NCBI GenBank assembly: GCA_005805505.1
Contig: SYMJ01000245.1
Span: 1 to 55,790, forward strand
Direction: 5' to 3'
DNA: 55,790 nt
Source of the DNA: Verrucomicrobiales bacterium
GTDB lineage: Bacteria > Verrucomicrobiota > Verrucomicrobiia > Limisphaerales > UBA9464
The stretch's first letter is position 1, and every line of letters starts with the position of its first letter. The notes beneath the pieces were generated by a model, which ran no database searches, was not told where the DNA came from, and worked only from the letters and a program-made list of their open reading frames with translations. A program made the position numbers and the translations under genes. Positions 32,453 to 40,075 of this stretch are shown here, one piece after another.

Positions 32453-32509
32453 TCAGGCGCGGCTGAGGGCGCCATGCCGCAGGATGTTAGTATCTATCAG
32501 GATCTTCAC
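32453..32509 (-). pseudogene. vapC-type PIN toxin remnant (18 codons)
   Basis: A GTG start at 32509-32507 overlaps the antitoxin stop codon as GTGA, the usual coupling of vapBC genes. It reads VKILIDTNILRHGALSRA and then TGA (32455-32453). KILIDTNIL is the first beta strand and first catalytic aspartate of PIN-domain toxins, which are normally about 130 residues. The remaining acidic residues and the fold are missing, and neither of the other two frames continues the domain before the next gene starts. Seen: start, motif and stop. Inferred: a deletion joined the toxin start to the upstream region of the PQQ-like gene. Confidence 0.7.
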
Positions 32510-32715
32510 GCGATGCGGTGCTTGGTCTTCAGCGCTTGGAGGCGAAGGTCCTCGGTCCCGCCTTCACGAACGGTGAACTGGCCTGCCCACCGTTCCACGA
32601 AACCGGACCGATCCAACTGAACCGTTCCGGCAGGCTTAATCCCTGTCTGGTGGGCTTGACGTTTTGCCCGGACGATTAGCTCGCGGTCCGTGGTGACGGT
32701 CACTCGGTCCTTCAT
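32506..32715 (-). CDS. VapB-type antitoxin-like protein
   Basis: 69 residues. The N-terminus VTVTTDRELIVRAKRQAHQTG has the strand-helix pattern of VapB/DUF6364-type DNA-binding antitoxins. The C-terminus SGFVERWAGQFTVRE resembles the toxin-binding tail found in many VapB proteins (a FVxRWxGxF-like motif). AAGG lies eleven bases before the ATG. The stop codon overlaps the GTG of a truncated PIN-domain toxin, so this antitoxin has no functional cognate here. It may still bind its own promoter or act on a toxin encoded elsewhere. Confidence 0.72.
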   Translation of the reverse strand: MKDRVTVTTDRELIVRAKRQAHQTGIKPAGTVQLDRSGFVERWAGQFTVREGGTEDLRLQALKTKHRIA

Positions 32716-32929
32716 GTGTCTACCTTACCGAAACCCATGCCAACGCGCTACCCTACTGCGACCTGTCGCCCGTATTCTCGGACTAAACAGTGCGTTGACC
32801 GGCTGGAAACTGGGGCGGTAGCTTGCGCGCGCCGTATAAATAGGCGGTGATTGGGAGCTTGGATTTCCTCAGTAAATCCTCTGCGTTTCAATCGGTTGAA
32901 CCCTGATCGACATCACCTCAATTTTTGCC

Positions 32930-33823
32930 ATGAGCCACCCCCGTTGGACCGGTGTTTTTCCTGCTGCTATCACCCACTTGAACGCCGATCAGTCGATCGA
33001 CTTCGAGTCGACGGCGCGTCACTTCGAGGTGCTGATTCAATCCGGGGTGTCCGGGTTGGTGGTGTGCGGTTCGTTGGGTGAGAATCAATGCCTGCTGCCT
33101 GATGAAAAACGGGCCGTAGTGCGCTGTGCGTTGGAGACGGCCAAGGGTCGGGTGCCGGTTTTGAGCGGGGTTGCCGAGATGAGCTTGTCGTTGGCAGCCA
33201 CCTACATGCGCGACTGCGCGGCCTTGGGCATCTCCGGGTTCATGGTCATGCCTCCGATGGTGTACAAGGCCGATCCCGCCGAATTGCTCCATTGGTTCCG
33301 CACGCTGGCCGCGGTGACGCCGCTGCCGTGGATGCTCTACAACAATCCCGTGGGCTATCACGCCGATGTCACCCCAGAGATGTTCGGCCAGTTGACCGAT
33401 GTGGCCAATTTGGTGGCCATCAAGGAGAGCAGCGCCAACACGCGGCGCATCACCGAGTTGCGCAATCAAGTGGGCCATCGGTACCAGATTTTTACGGGTG
33501 TGGATGACTTGTTCTTGGAGTCCGCCATTCTGGGGATTGACGGTTGGGTGGCTGGCAGCGGCATCGCCTTCCCGAAGGAAAACCAGCAATTGTGGGACTT
33601 GGCCAAGGCCGGTCAGTGGGATGCGGTGCGGGCGCTGTATCGCTGGTCGCAGCCGCTCATGAAGCTCGATACGCACGTGCATTTTGTTCAGTACATTAAG
33701 CTGCTGTGTCAGGAAACCGGTCTGGGCAAGGAGTGGGTGCGCGAACCCCGTTTGCCCATCTCGGGAGCCGAGCGTGAGTCGGTGCTGAAGATCATTCGCA
33801 CTGCACTGGCTCAGCGGCCTTGA
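32930..33823 (+). CDS. Dihydrodipicolinate synthase/N-acetylneuraminate lyase family aldolase
   Basis: 297 residues forming a complete (beta/alpha)8 lyase. The 2-oxo-acid-binding loop is CGSLGEN (about residue 46), the catalytic tyrosine is in WMLYNNPVGYH (about 137) and the Schiff-base lysine in LVAIKESSAN (about 166). DapA itself usually has GTTGE; the GSLGEN loop suggests one of the other lyases, for example one acting on a sugar acid or a hydroxyproline derivative. The surroundings (a propeller and an SGNH hydrolase) do not reveal the pathway. The ATG start fits the family length. A TATAAAT box lies about 90 bases upstream, without a clear -35 at normal spacing. Confidence 0.9.
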   Translation: MSHPRWTGVFPAAITHLNADQSIDFESTARHFEVLIQSGVSGLVVCGSLGENQCLLPDEKRAVVRCALETAKGRVPVLSGVAEMSLSLAATYMRDCAALGISGFMVMPPMVYKADPAELLHWFRTLAAVTPLPWMLYNNPVGYHADVTPEMFGQLTDVANLVAIKESSANTRRITELRNQVGHRYQIFTGVDDLFLESAILGIDGWVAGSGIAFPKENQQLWDLAKAGQWDAVRALYRWSQPLMKLDTHVHFVQYIKLLCQETGLGKEWVREPRLPISGAERESVLKIIRTALAQRP

Positions 33824-33936
33824 TGCCGGGGAGATGGGGCCCTTCGGGAGGAGAAGGAGCCGGGCCGTGGATTGGACTGGCTTTGGAATCGTTTCTGGAA
33901 AGCAGCCGATGCCGTCGATAGACTTCGCACAATCCC

Positions 33937-35205
33937 ATGAATTCCTTTCGCCCTTTGCAGGCCGTGGTCCTGTCGTCGTTGTGCTGCTCTCTCGCAGTCT
34001 CTGCCGCGGATTGGGCGTGTTGGCGTGGCGTCGATGGCTTGGGGATTAGCACCGAAAAGACAGTCTCCCTGTCGTGGTCGAAGGAGAAGAACCTCGCCTG
34101 GAAAGTTTCGCTGCCGGGACGCGGGGCTTCTTCGCCGATCATCGTGGGAAAACGGATTTACCTGACGAGCCAAACTCCCGACCAAGGAATGCATTTGTTG
34201 GCCCTGGATCGCGAGACCGGGGCGCTGGTTTGGGACACCGAGATCGCGCGCGGCAAGCTGCATGCGCACGAGTTGCACAACATGGCCACTCCCACCGCTG
34301 TGTCCGACGGTCGGCACGTGTGGGTGCTTTTCGGGACTGGCGATTTGGCCTGCGTGGGCGCCGACGGTCACATCGCGTGGCAACGAAATCTTGTGAAAGA
34401 ATTCGGCCCGCTGAAGACCAACCACGGCTACGGATCGTCACCCATGCTCGATGGCAACCGGCTCTTCGTCGTGCGCATGCATCAGGGAGCTGACTCCTAC
34501 GTGATGGCGGTGGATGCCAAGACCGGCAAGGACTTGTGGAAGAAGGACCGTTCGAATGCGGCCCGCGAAGAAGGCAAGGACTCCTACTCCTCGCCTGTTT
34601 TCCATAGGCACGGCGGCAAACTCGAAGTGGTGGTGGCCGGAGCGGAGGTGCTCAACGCCTACAACCCGTCTACTGGTGATGTGGTTTGGAGTGTGAGTGG
34701 CTTGGATGTCCCGCATCCCTACGGTCGAACCATTGCCGGTCCGACCGCGGGCGAGGGCGTGGTGGTGGCGGTGGCCTCGGGCTTTCAAAACCGCGGTTAC
34801 ACCGTCGGTATTAAGGCCGGTGGGCATGGCGACATCACCACGACCCATTCGTTGTGGAAATCCACCCGCTACTCGGCGGATTGCCCGACCCCGGTGATCG
34901 TCGGTGGGCATTTGTTCTCCATCCGCGATGACGGCATGGCCTCGTGCCTAAATTTAAAAACCGGCGAAGCCCTGTGGCAGGAGCGGTTGTTCACCGAGAA
35001 CGTCAAGGTGTCGCCCGTGGTGGCGGCCGGTCGTGTGTATTTCACCAGTGGCCGGGGCAATACGGCGGTGGTGGCGGCGACTCCGAAGTTCGAGTTGCTC
35101 TCACGCAATGAGCTCAACGAAGACACACTGGCCACGCCAGCGGTGTCGGGCGGCCGAGTCTACTTGCGCACCGAGGGCGGGCTGTATTGCTTCAACGGTC
35201 GTTAA
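33937..35205 (+). CDS. Secreted PQQ-like beta-propeller protein
   Basis: 422 residues with a signal peptide (AVVLSSLCCSLAVSAADWA). The mature protein opens with WRGVDGLGISTEK, typical of the PVC family of PQQ-like outer proteins that begin WPQWRG. Repeats include LDRETGALVWDTEIARG, VDAKTGKDLWKKDRS, YNPSTGDVVWSVSG and LNLKTGEALWQERLF. It is an eight-bladed-type propeller of unknown ligand. It is probably cotranscribed with the lyase gene 113 bases upstream and the SGNH gene 34 bases downstream. Confidence 0.87.
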   Translation: MNSFRPLQAVVLSSLCCSLAVSAADWACWRGVDGLGISTEKTVSLSWSKEKNLAWKVSLPGRGASSPIIVGKRIYLTSQTPDQGMHLLALDRETGALVWDTEIARGKLHAHELHNMATPTAVSDGRHVWVLFGTGDLACVGADGHIAWQRNLVKEFGPLKTNHGYGSSPMLDGNRLFVVRMHQGADSYVMAVDAKTGKDLWKKDRSNAAREEGKDSYSSPVFHRHGGKLEVVVAGAEVLNAYNPSTGDVVWSVSGLDVPHPYGRTIAGPTAGEGVVVAVASGFQNRGYTVGIKAGGHGDITTTHSLWKSTRYSADCPTPVIVGGHLFSIRDDGMASCLNLKTGEALWQERLFTENVKVSPVVAAGRVYFTSGRGNTAVVAATPKFELLSRNELNEDTLATPAVSGGRVYLRTEGGLYCFNGR

Positions 35206-35239
35206 CAGGCTTTAAGAAAATCCTCGCCCGTGGTGGTTT

Positions 35240-36331
35240 ATGGCGCATGGTTTTTCCATGCCTATGAGATCTACTTCCCGCTTGGCGGCGCTCGTCCTCG
35301 GCCTTCAGTTGGGCCTGGTTTCGGTTTTCGCTCATTCCGCGATTGAACCTGCACCCCGCACCGACAAGGGGTGGGTGGATCGTCAGGCCAGCTTCAACGC
35401 CACGGTGGCCGCCGATGGGGGCAAGGCTCAGTTAATCTTTATTGGCGACTCCATCACCCAAGGTTGGGAAGGGGAAGGCAAGGAGACTTGGGCCAAACAC
35501 TACGCCCACCGCAACGCCATCAATTTGGGCATCGGCGGCGATCGCACTCAGCACGTCCTGTGGCGCCTCGACAACGGCAACCTCGACGGTCTCAAGCCCA
35601 AGGCGGCGGTGGTGATGATCGGCACCAACAATTCCAACGGCGAGGACAACTCCCCGGAGCAAATTGTGGACGGGGTGCGCGCTATCGTGGACAAGCTCCG
35701 TACGAAACTTCCCGGTACCAAGGTTGTGCTGGTGTCCATTTTTCCAAGAGCGGAGAACTTCAGTGCCCAACGGGGCAAGTTGGCTCAAATCAATCAGGCG
35801 CTGCGTCGCATCGCCGATGACAAGACGGTGTTCTGGGCCGACTTCGGCCACAAGTTCCTCAACGACGACGGCACCATGCCTCGCGAGTTGATGCCCGATT
35901 ACTTGCACCTCTCTAAGAAGGGTTACCAGATTTGGGCCGACTCCATCGAAACCCAATTGTCCCAGTTGCTCGGAGATGCACCGGTGCAAGCGGGTGTCGC
36001 TTCAGGAAATGACGTTTCGGGAGCTTGGGTCCTGACCATTTCCGGACCGGATGATCAGCCCGTAGACCTGCCGATGACCTTGAAGCAGGAGGGCGCTCGG
36101 CTGACGGGGCAGATTGTCCGCGGCCGCGAGGCGGGCAAATTTCTGGAGGTGACCGACGGCAAGGTTCAGGGCGACATGCTGACTTGGACGATGCGGCGCG
36201 ACCGCCCGGACGGCGGCACCATGGTGTATTCGATGTCGGGCAAGCTGGTGAACGGGAAGATCGAAGGGAAGACCGAGACCACGATGGATGGCAACGCGGT
36301 CAGCCGAGCCTGGACCGCCCATCGGAAGTGA
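35240..36331 (+). CDS. Secreted SGNH/GDSL hydrolase with C-terminal beta domain
   Basis: 363 residues with a signal peptide (LAALVLGLQLGLVSVFAHS; ATG 35240, 35258 and 35264 all fit). The SGNH blocks are all visible: block I FIGDSITQGW with the nucleophile serine, block II glycine in NLGIGGDRT, block III asparagine in IGTNNSNGED, and block V Asp/His in PDYLHLSKKGYQ. This matches the PAF-acetylhydrolase-like esterase group. A second domain (about residues 255-360; SGAWVLTISGPDDQPVDLP, LTGQIVRGREAGKFLEVTDG, KIEGKTETTMDGN) looks like a small beta-barrel of the sort seen fused to amidohydrolases and sugar-active enzymes in PVC genomes; its role is unknown. It is convergent with the LTA-synthase-like gene. 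Confidence 0.88.
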   Translation: MAHGFSMPMRSTSRLAALVLGLQLGLVSVFAHSAIEPAPRTDKGWVDRQASFNATVAADGGKAQLIFIGDSITQGWEGEGKETWAKHYAHRNAINLGIGGDRTQHVLWRLDNGNLDGLKPKAAVVMIGTNNSNGEDNSPEQIVDGVRAIVDKLRTKLPGTKVVLVSIFPRAENFSAQRGKLAQINQALRRIADDKTVFWADFGHKFLNDDGTMPRELMPDYLHLSKKGYQIWADSIETQLSQLLGDAPVQAGVASGNDVSGAWVLTISGPDDQPVDLPMTLKQEGARLTGQIVRGREAGKFLEVTDGKVQGDMLTWTMRRDRPDGGTMVYSMSGKLVNGKIEGKTETTMDGNAVSRAWTAHRK

Positions 36332-36366
36332 GTGGAGTCGGGCCTTATTCGTTCAATCCGGCGGAG

Positions 36367-38469
36367 TTAGCGGCCGGTGGTTTGGGTCGGCAAATTGAAT
36401 CGACGGGCGGTGTAGAGTTCGTCGGCCACTTGGAACAGGGCGATGCCGTCGGTGTTTAGGTTGAGCGCGGCGGCATCGGGTTCGGGTTGTCGGGCCATCG
36501 TTCCGGAACTGGGTTCGCCCGCCCAATGTTCAATCATCTTGTTGAGGCCGAAGACCACCTGGTGTCGATCCCGGTACACGGCGATGGACCGGTTGTGGTG
36601 CATGAGGCTCCGGGCCTGCTTGGCGCCCGAGGTCTCGAGGACATTGTGACCGAAGAAGAGGCTCTCATACGGTCGGCCGATCATCCCGAGTAGCGTGGGA
36701 GCGATGTCCATTTGCGAGGCTTCGGCGTCGATGCGCGCAGGCAGATTCCGTAGGGCCGGGGCGACCACCACGCAGGGAATTTGATAGCTCCGCAGGGGGA
36801 TGGTTTGGCTGCCATAGACGCGGGCTCCATGGTCGGCGATGACCACGAAAACCGTGTTGGTCCAGAAGGGCTCCGATCGGGCTCGCTCAAAAAAATCACC
36901 CAACGCCCAGTCAGCGTAGCGGACCGCGTGGTCGCGTTGGCGGGCCGCGGGATCCTCGGGACTGCGGCCGGTTGGGTAGGTGAACGGTCGGTGGTTGGAC
37001 ACCGTCATGAAGGTGGTGAGAAAGGGTTTCCCAGTGTGGTGCAGCGTCCGCATTTCCTCGATGCCGCGGTGGAACAAGTCCTCATCGCTGACACCCCAGG
37101 CAGTCCGGAAGGCGGGATGAGTGAAGTCGGATTCCTCGACCAGACGCTCCCAACCATTGCGCAGCGAATAGCTGCGGATGTAGTCGAAGGTGCCGTGACC
37201 GGCATACAAAAAGAGGGTCGAGTAGCCGTCTCGCCCCAGCACCCGCGCCAAGGTCTCCACATTCTCGGTCTTGTCGCGCGCGAGAATGGAATCTCCGGGC
37301 AATGGGGGAAAACTGGAGTAGATGGCTTCTAGACCGCGGATGGTGCGGTTGCCGTCCGCCAGCAGATGCGTGAAGAGGGTGGCTCCGTCTTGGACGAGGC
37401 GGTCCATGCGGGGCGTGAGGGTGTCTGGACGGCCGTCCTTCTCGCGGCCCAGGCAGCCCCAGAACTCGGAGCCCAGGCTTTCCTCAGTGATGATGCACAC
37501 GTTAAGCCGCGGCTTCGCCGGATCGCCCGGGATCGTTCGACGGAGGGAGTCGCGGGCCGAGTCGAGCCAGCGGGCTTCCGCATTGGCGTCGACGCTGCCA
37601 TCGGGTCCAGGTTGTGGTGCTACGGAGACTTCCGGTCCGAAGAAGGTGACGCCCGTCTCGGTGAGCAGTGAGCGCACTCGACGGAACGCGTCGGTCCGGT
37701 CGATCACGGGATAGAAATCAGAATAGTTGAGGTTGCGCGACCAGGCCGCCCGCAGGGCTGCGGCCCATCCGTTGGCGGACAGCTCGGACACCACTCGCTG
37801 CCGGTGAGGCGGGATGGGTTGAAGTTGGTTGTGCAGCACCCCCATCGCGGCCACTAGAACCCAGGCCGAGGCTAAGGACCAACGGGTCAGAGGACGGACG
37901 GAATTCCATGGGGGTGGCGATGTTCGCAGGAAGATCCAAGAGGACAGTCCTAATCCTCCGATGAAGCAGGCCAGACCGATCCAGGGCAGGGGGTAACTCT
38001 CACGCAGGTTGGTGAACACTTCATGCGGGTAAATCAGGTAGTCGATAGCCACCGTGTTGAAGCGGCTTTCAAACTCCGCGAAGAAGTACCACTCACTGAT
38101 CCACAGGAAGAGGGTCACCATCAATCCGACCGTCACCGCGATGCGGAACAGGGCTCGTCGCACCGGAATCCAAGGGTGAAACCCAAGCGGAAGCAGCAGC
38201 AAGCTGGGCAACGCCAGCACGGAGGAGAGGAAGCTGCACAGCCCGATGATGAAGGCCGCGCCCGCGACCGAGATGGCGGTATCAGCCAGGAGGCCGGTTC
38301 CGAAAATTCGCAAGGATTCGGCCGTGCTCAAACCGGAGGGAGCAAATCGGAACCAAAGAACGGCCCTGAGGAGCTGCCAGGTGATCAGGAGGCACACGCT
38401 GAGTGCCAGTGGGAAGCGGAGCAGAGGCAGGATGCCTCTCGATTTGAGTGTGGACGCAGTCTCTCTCAA
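36367..38469 (-). CDS. LTA-synthase-like membrane phosphatidylglycerol/phosphoglycerol transferase
   Basis: 700 residues. Five hydrophobic segments occupy about residues 14-215, followed by an extracytoplasmic sulfatase-fold domain. Visible active-site elements are EES (329-331), the catalytic threonine in NRTIRG (Thr376), and ADHG in FVVIADHGARVYGSQT. The layout matches LtaS and the OpgB/MdoB-type enzymes that attach phosphoglycerol to polymers. In a diderm, modification of periplasmic glucans, lipid A or a surface glycan is likelier than true lipoteichoic acid. The start is a TTG at 38469, the only start that precedes the first membrane helix; no ATG lies nearby. An interrupted palindrome lies directly upstream. 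Confidence 0.87.
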   Translation of the reverse strand: MRETASTLKSRGILPLLRFPLALSVCLLITWQLLRAVLWFRFAPSGLSTAESLRIFGTGLLADTAISVAGAAFIIGLCSFLSSVLALPSLLLLPLGFHPWIPVRRALFRIAVTVGLMVTLFLWISEWYFFAEFESRFNTVAIDYLIYPHEVFTNLRESYPLPWIGLACFIGGLGLSSWIFLRTSPPPWNSVRPLTRWSLASAWVLVAAMGVLHNQLQPIPPHRQRVVSELSANGWAAALRAAWSRNLNYSDFYPVIDRTDAFRRVRSLLTETGVTFFGPEVSVAPQPGPDGSVDANAEARWLDSARDSLRRTIPGDPAKPRLNVCIITEESLGSEFWGCLGREKDGRPDTLTPRMDRLVQDGATLFTHLLADGNRTIRGLEAIYSSFPPLPGDSILARDKTENVETLARVLGRDGYSTLFLYAGHGTFDYIRSYSLRNGWERLVEESDFTHPAFRTAWGVSDEDLFHRGIEEMRTLHHTGKPFLTTFMTVSNHRPFTYPTGRSPEDPAARQRDHAVRYADWALGDFFERARSEPFWTNTVFVVIADHGARVYGSQTIPLRSYQIPCVVVAPALRNLPARIDAEASQMDIAPTLLGMIGRPYESLFFGHNVLETSGAKQARSLMHHNRSIAVYRDRHQVVFGLNKMIEHWAGEPSSGTMARQPEPDAAALNLNTDGIALFQVADELYTARRFNLPTQTTGR

Positions 38470-38473
38470 TAGG

Positions 38474-38505
38474 TTGATATAAGTCGATTAAGTAACGATT
38501 ATCAA
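38474..38505 (-). promoter_or_regulatory. Candidate promoter/operator upstream of the LTA-synthase-like gene
   Basis: TTGATA (38474-38479) and TATCAA (38500-38505) form the ends of an imperfect AT-rich palindrome. On the minus strand TTGATA, 18 bases, then TATATC can be read as -35 and -10, which would start transcription only a few bases before the TTG codon. The same symmetry makes the site readable in the opposite direction. Support is by pattern only. Confidence 0.3.
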
Positions 38506-38683
38506 ACGGATTTATGACATTTGAGCCGCAGTCCCGGAGGCTTGGCCGGTTGATGGGTGCTCGTTAAACCAGTGGAAGCAAAGGAGATCCCGCTGGTCCG
38601 GGCCGTCTGTCGACGCTGGAGAATCGTACGCCGGGCGCATCTGCCCCTTGAGGTGCTGAGCAAATTTCGCTCAAACTGCCGCC

Positions 38684-40075
38684 ATGTTCGACCTCCTCGC
38701 AGAATCTCCCCAGGACCGGGTGCGTCTTTGTGGCCCGGGCGTTTCGCGGAGGGAGTTCCTTCAGGTGGGTTCACTGGCGGCGATAGGACTGTCGTTGCCG
38801 CAGTACTTGCAAGCCAAGGAGGAAGGCTCGGTAAAGCCTGCGGACGACCGGCGCTCGTGCATCATGATCTTTAATCTGGGCGGCCCGAGTCACATCGACT
38901 TGTGGGACATGAAGCCGGATGCGCCCTCTGAGATCCGCGGGCCATTCAAACCCATCCGCACCAAATCCAACGCCTTCGAGATTTCTGAGCTGCTGCCGCG
39001 CCATGCGGCCATTGCCGACAAGTTTTCGCTGGTCCGGTCTTGCCACCACGATGGGGCGGCGGTGCATGACGCGGGGTGGCAGATGATGCAAACGGGTCGG
39101 CGATTCACCGGGGGTATCCAGACACCTCACGCCGGAGCGGTTCTGTCTCACCTCAAGGGGCGACGCACCGACTTGCCGCCCTTCGTGGTGCTGCCTCAGT
39201 TGATGGGACGTGGCGGCGGGAATTTACCGAACGGCCAAGCCGGCGGTTTCTTGGGCAAGGCCCATGATCCCTTTGCGTTAATGGCCGATCCGTCGCAGAA
39301 GAACTTCAAGGTGCCAGACCTGCTGCCGCCGGACCAAATCGGGGCCCATCGCCTCGAGCGTCGTCGCAAGATGCGGGACATCGTCGAGTCGTCGATTGCC
39401 CAATTTGAGGCCAGTGAGGATGCCCGATTGATGGACGAGAATTTCCATGCGGCGTTTCGCATCATGACCAGTCAGAAGGCTCGCGAGGCCTTTGATCTGA
39501 CCCGCGAGCCCCTGAAGGTGCGGGAGCGCTATGGCATGAACCGCTTTGGCCAGTGCTGCCTCTTGGCACGACGGTTGGTGGAGAGCGGGGTGCGCTTCGT
39601 GACCATCAACACCTTCCTCACCGTGTTCGACGAAATCACCTGGGATATCCACGGGTCCAAGCCCTTCACATCCGTTGCTGGTATGAAAGAGCTCGTCTGC
39701 CCGATGTATGATCAGGCGTACAGCGCGCTCACCGAAGACCTGAGCCAGCGGGGAATGCTCGAGGACACGTTGGTGGCGAATCTTTCGGAGTTTGGCCGCA
39801 CTCCAAAAATCAACCCGGCCGGAGGCCGTGATCACTGGCCTCAATGCTTCACGACGTATTTTGCCGGTGGCGGTGTGAAGGGAGGTCGCGTGGTGGGAGC
39901 CAGTGATCCCATCGGGGGATTTCCGGCGGAACGACCGGTGAATCCGGGCGACATCGTGGCCACGATCTTTCATTCGCTGGGTCTCAACCATGCTTCCCAT
40001 TTGCCAGGCCCGGGCGGTCGCCCGTTCACCCTGACGGACCTCGGCACCGAACCCATCCGCGAATTGTTTACATGA
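38684..40075 (+). CDS. DUF1501 protein with Tat signal (copy 3)
   Basis: 463 residues with a twin-arginine signal (SRREFLQVGSLAAIGLSLP). The DUF1501 body shows SCIMIFNLGGPSHIDLWDMK, ADKFSLVRSCHHDGAAVHDA, LLARRLVESGVRFVTIN, EDTLVANLSEFGRTPKINPA and GGRDHWPQ. It is the first gene of a three-gene operon: its TGA overlaps the next start as ATGA. Co-translation with a DUF1549/DUF1553 protein and a cytochrome/WD40 protein suggests one extracytoplasmic complex or pathway of unknown chemistry. Confidence 0.94.
   Translation: MFDLLAESPQDRVRLCGPGVSRREFLQVGSLAAIGLSLPQYLQAKEEGSVKPADDRRSCIMIFNLGGPSHIDLWDMKPDAPSEIRGPFKPIRTKSNAFEISELLPRHAAIADKFSLVRSCHHDGAAVHDAGWQMMQTGRRFTGGIQTPHAGAVLSHLKGRRTDLPPFVVLPQLMGRGGGNLPNGQAGGFLGKAHDPFALMADPSQKNFKVPDLLPPDQIGAHRLERRRKMRDIVESSIAQFEASEDARLMDENFHAAFRIMTSQKAREAFDLTREPLKVRERYGMNRFGQCCLLARRLVESGVRFVTINTFLTVFDEITWDIHGSKPFTSVAGMKELVCPMYDQAYSALTEDLSQRGMLEDTLVANLSEFGRTPKINPAGGRDHWPQCFTTYFAGGGVKGGRVVGASDPIGGFPAERPVNPGDIVATIFHSLGLNHASHLPGPGGRPFTLTDLGTEPIRELFT

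Noticed and set aside
32795-32840. TTGACC and TATAAA upstream of the DHDPS-family gene as a promoter
   Set aside because: The hexamers are 34 bases apart, twice the normal spacing, so they cannot form one sigma-70 promoter.
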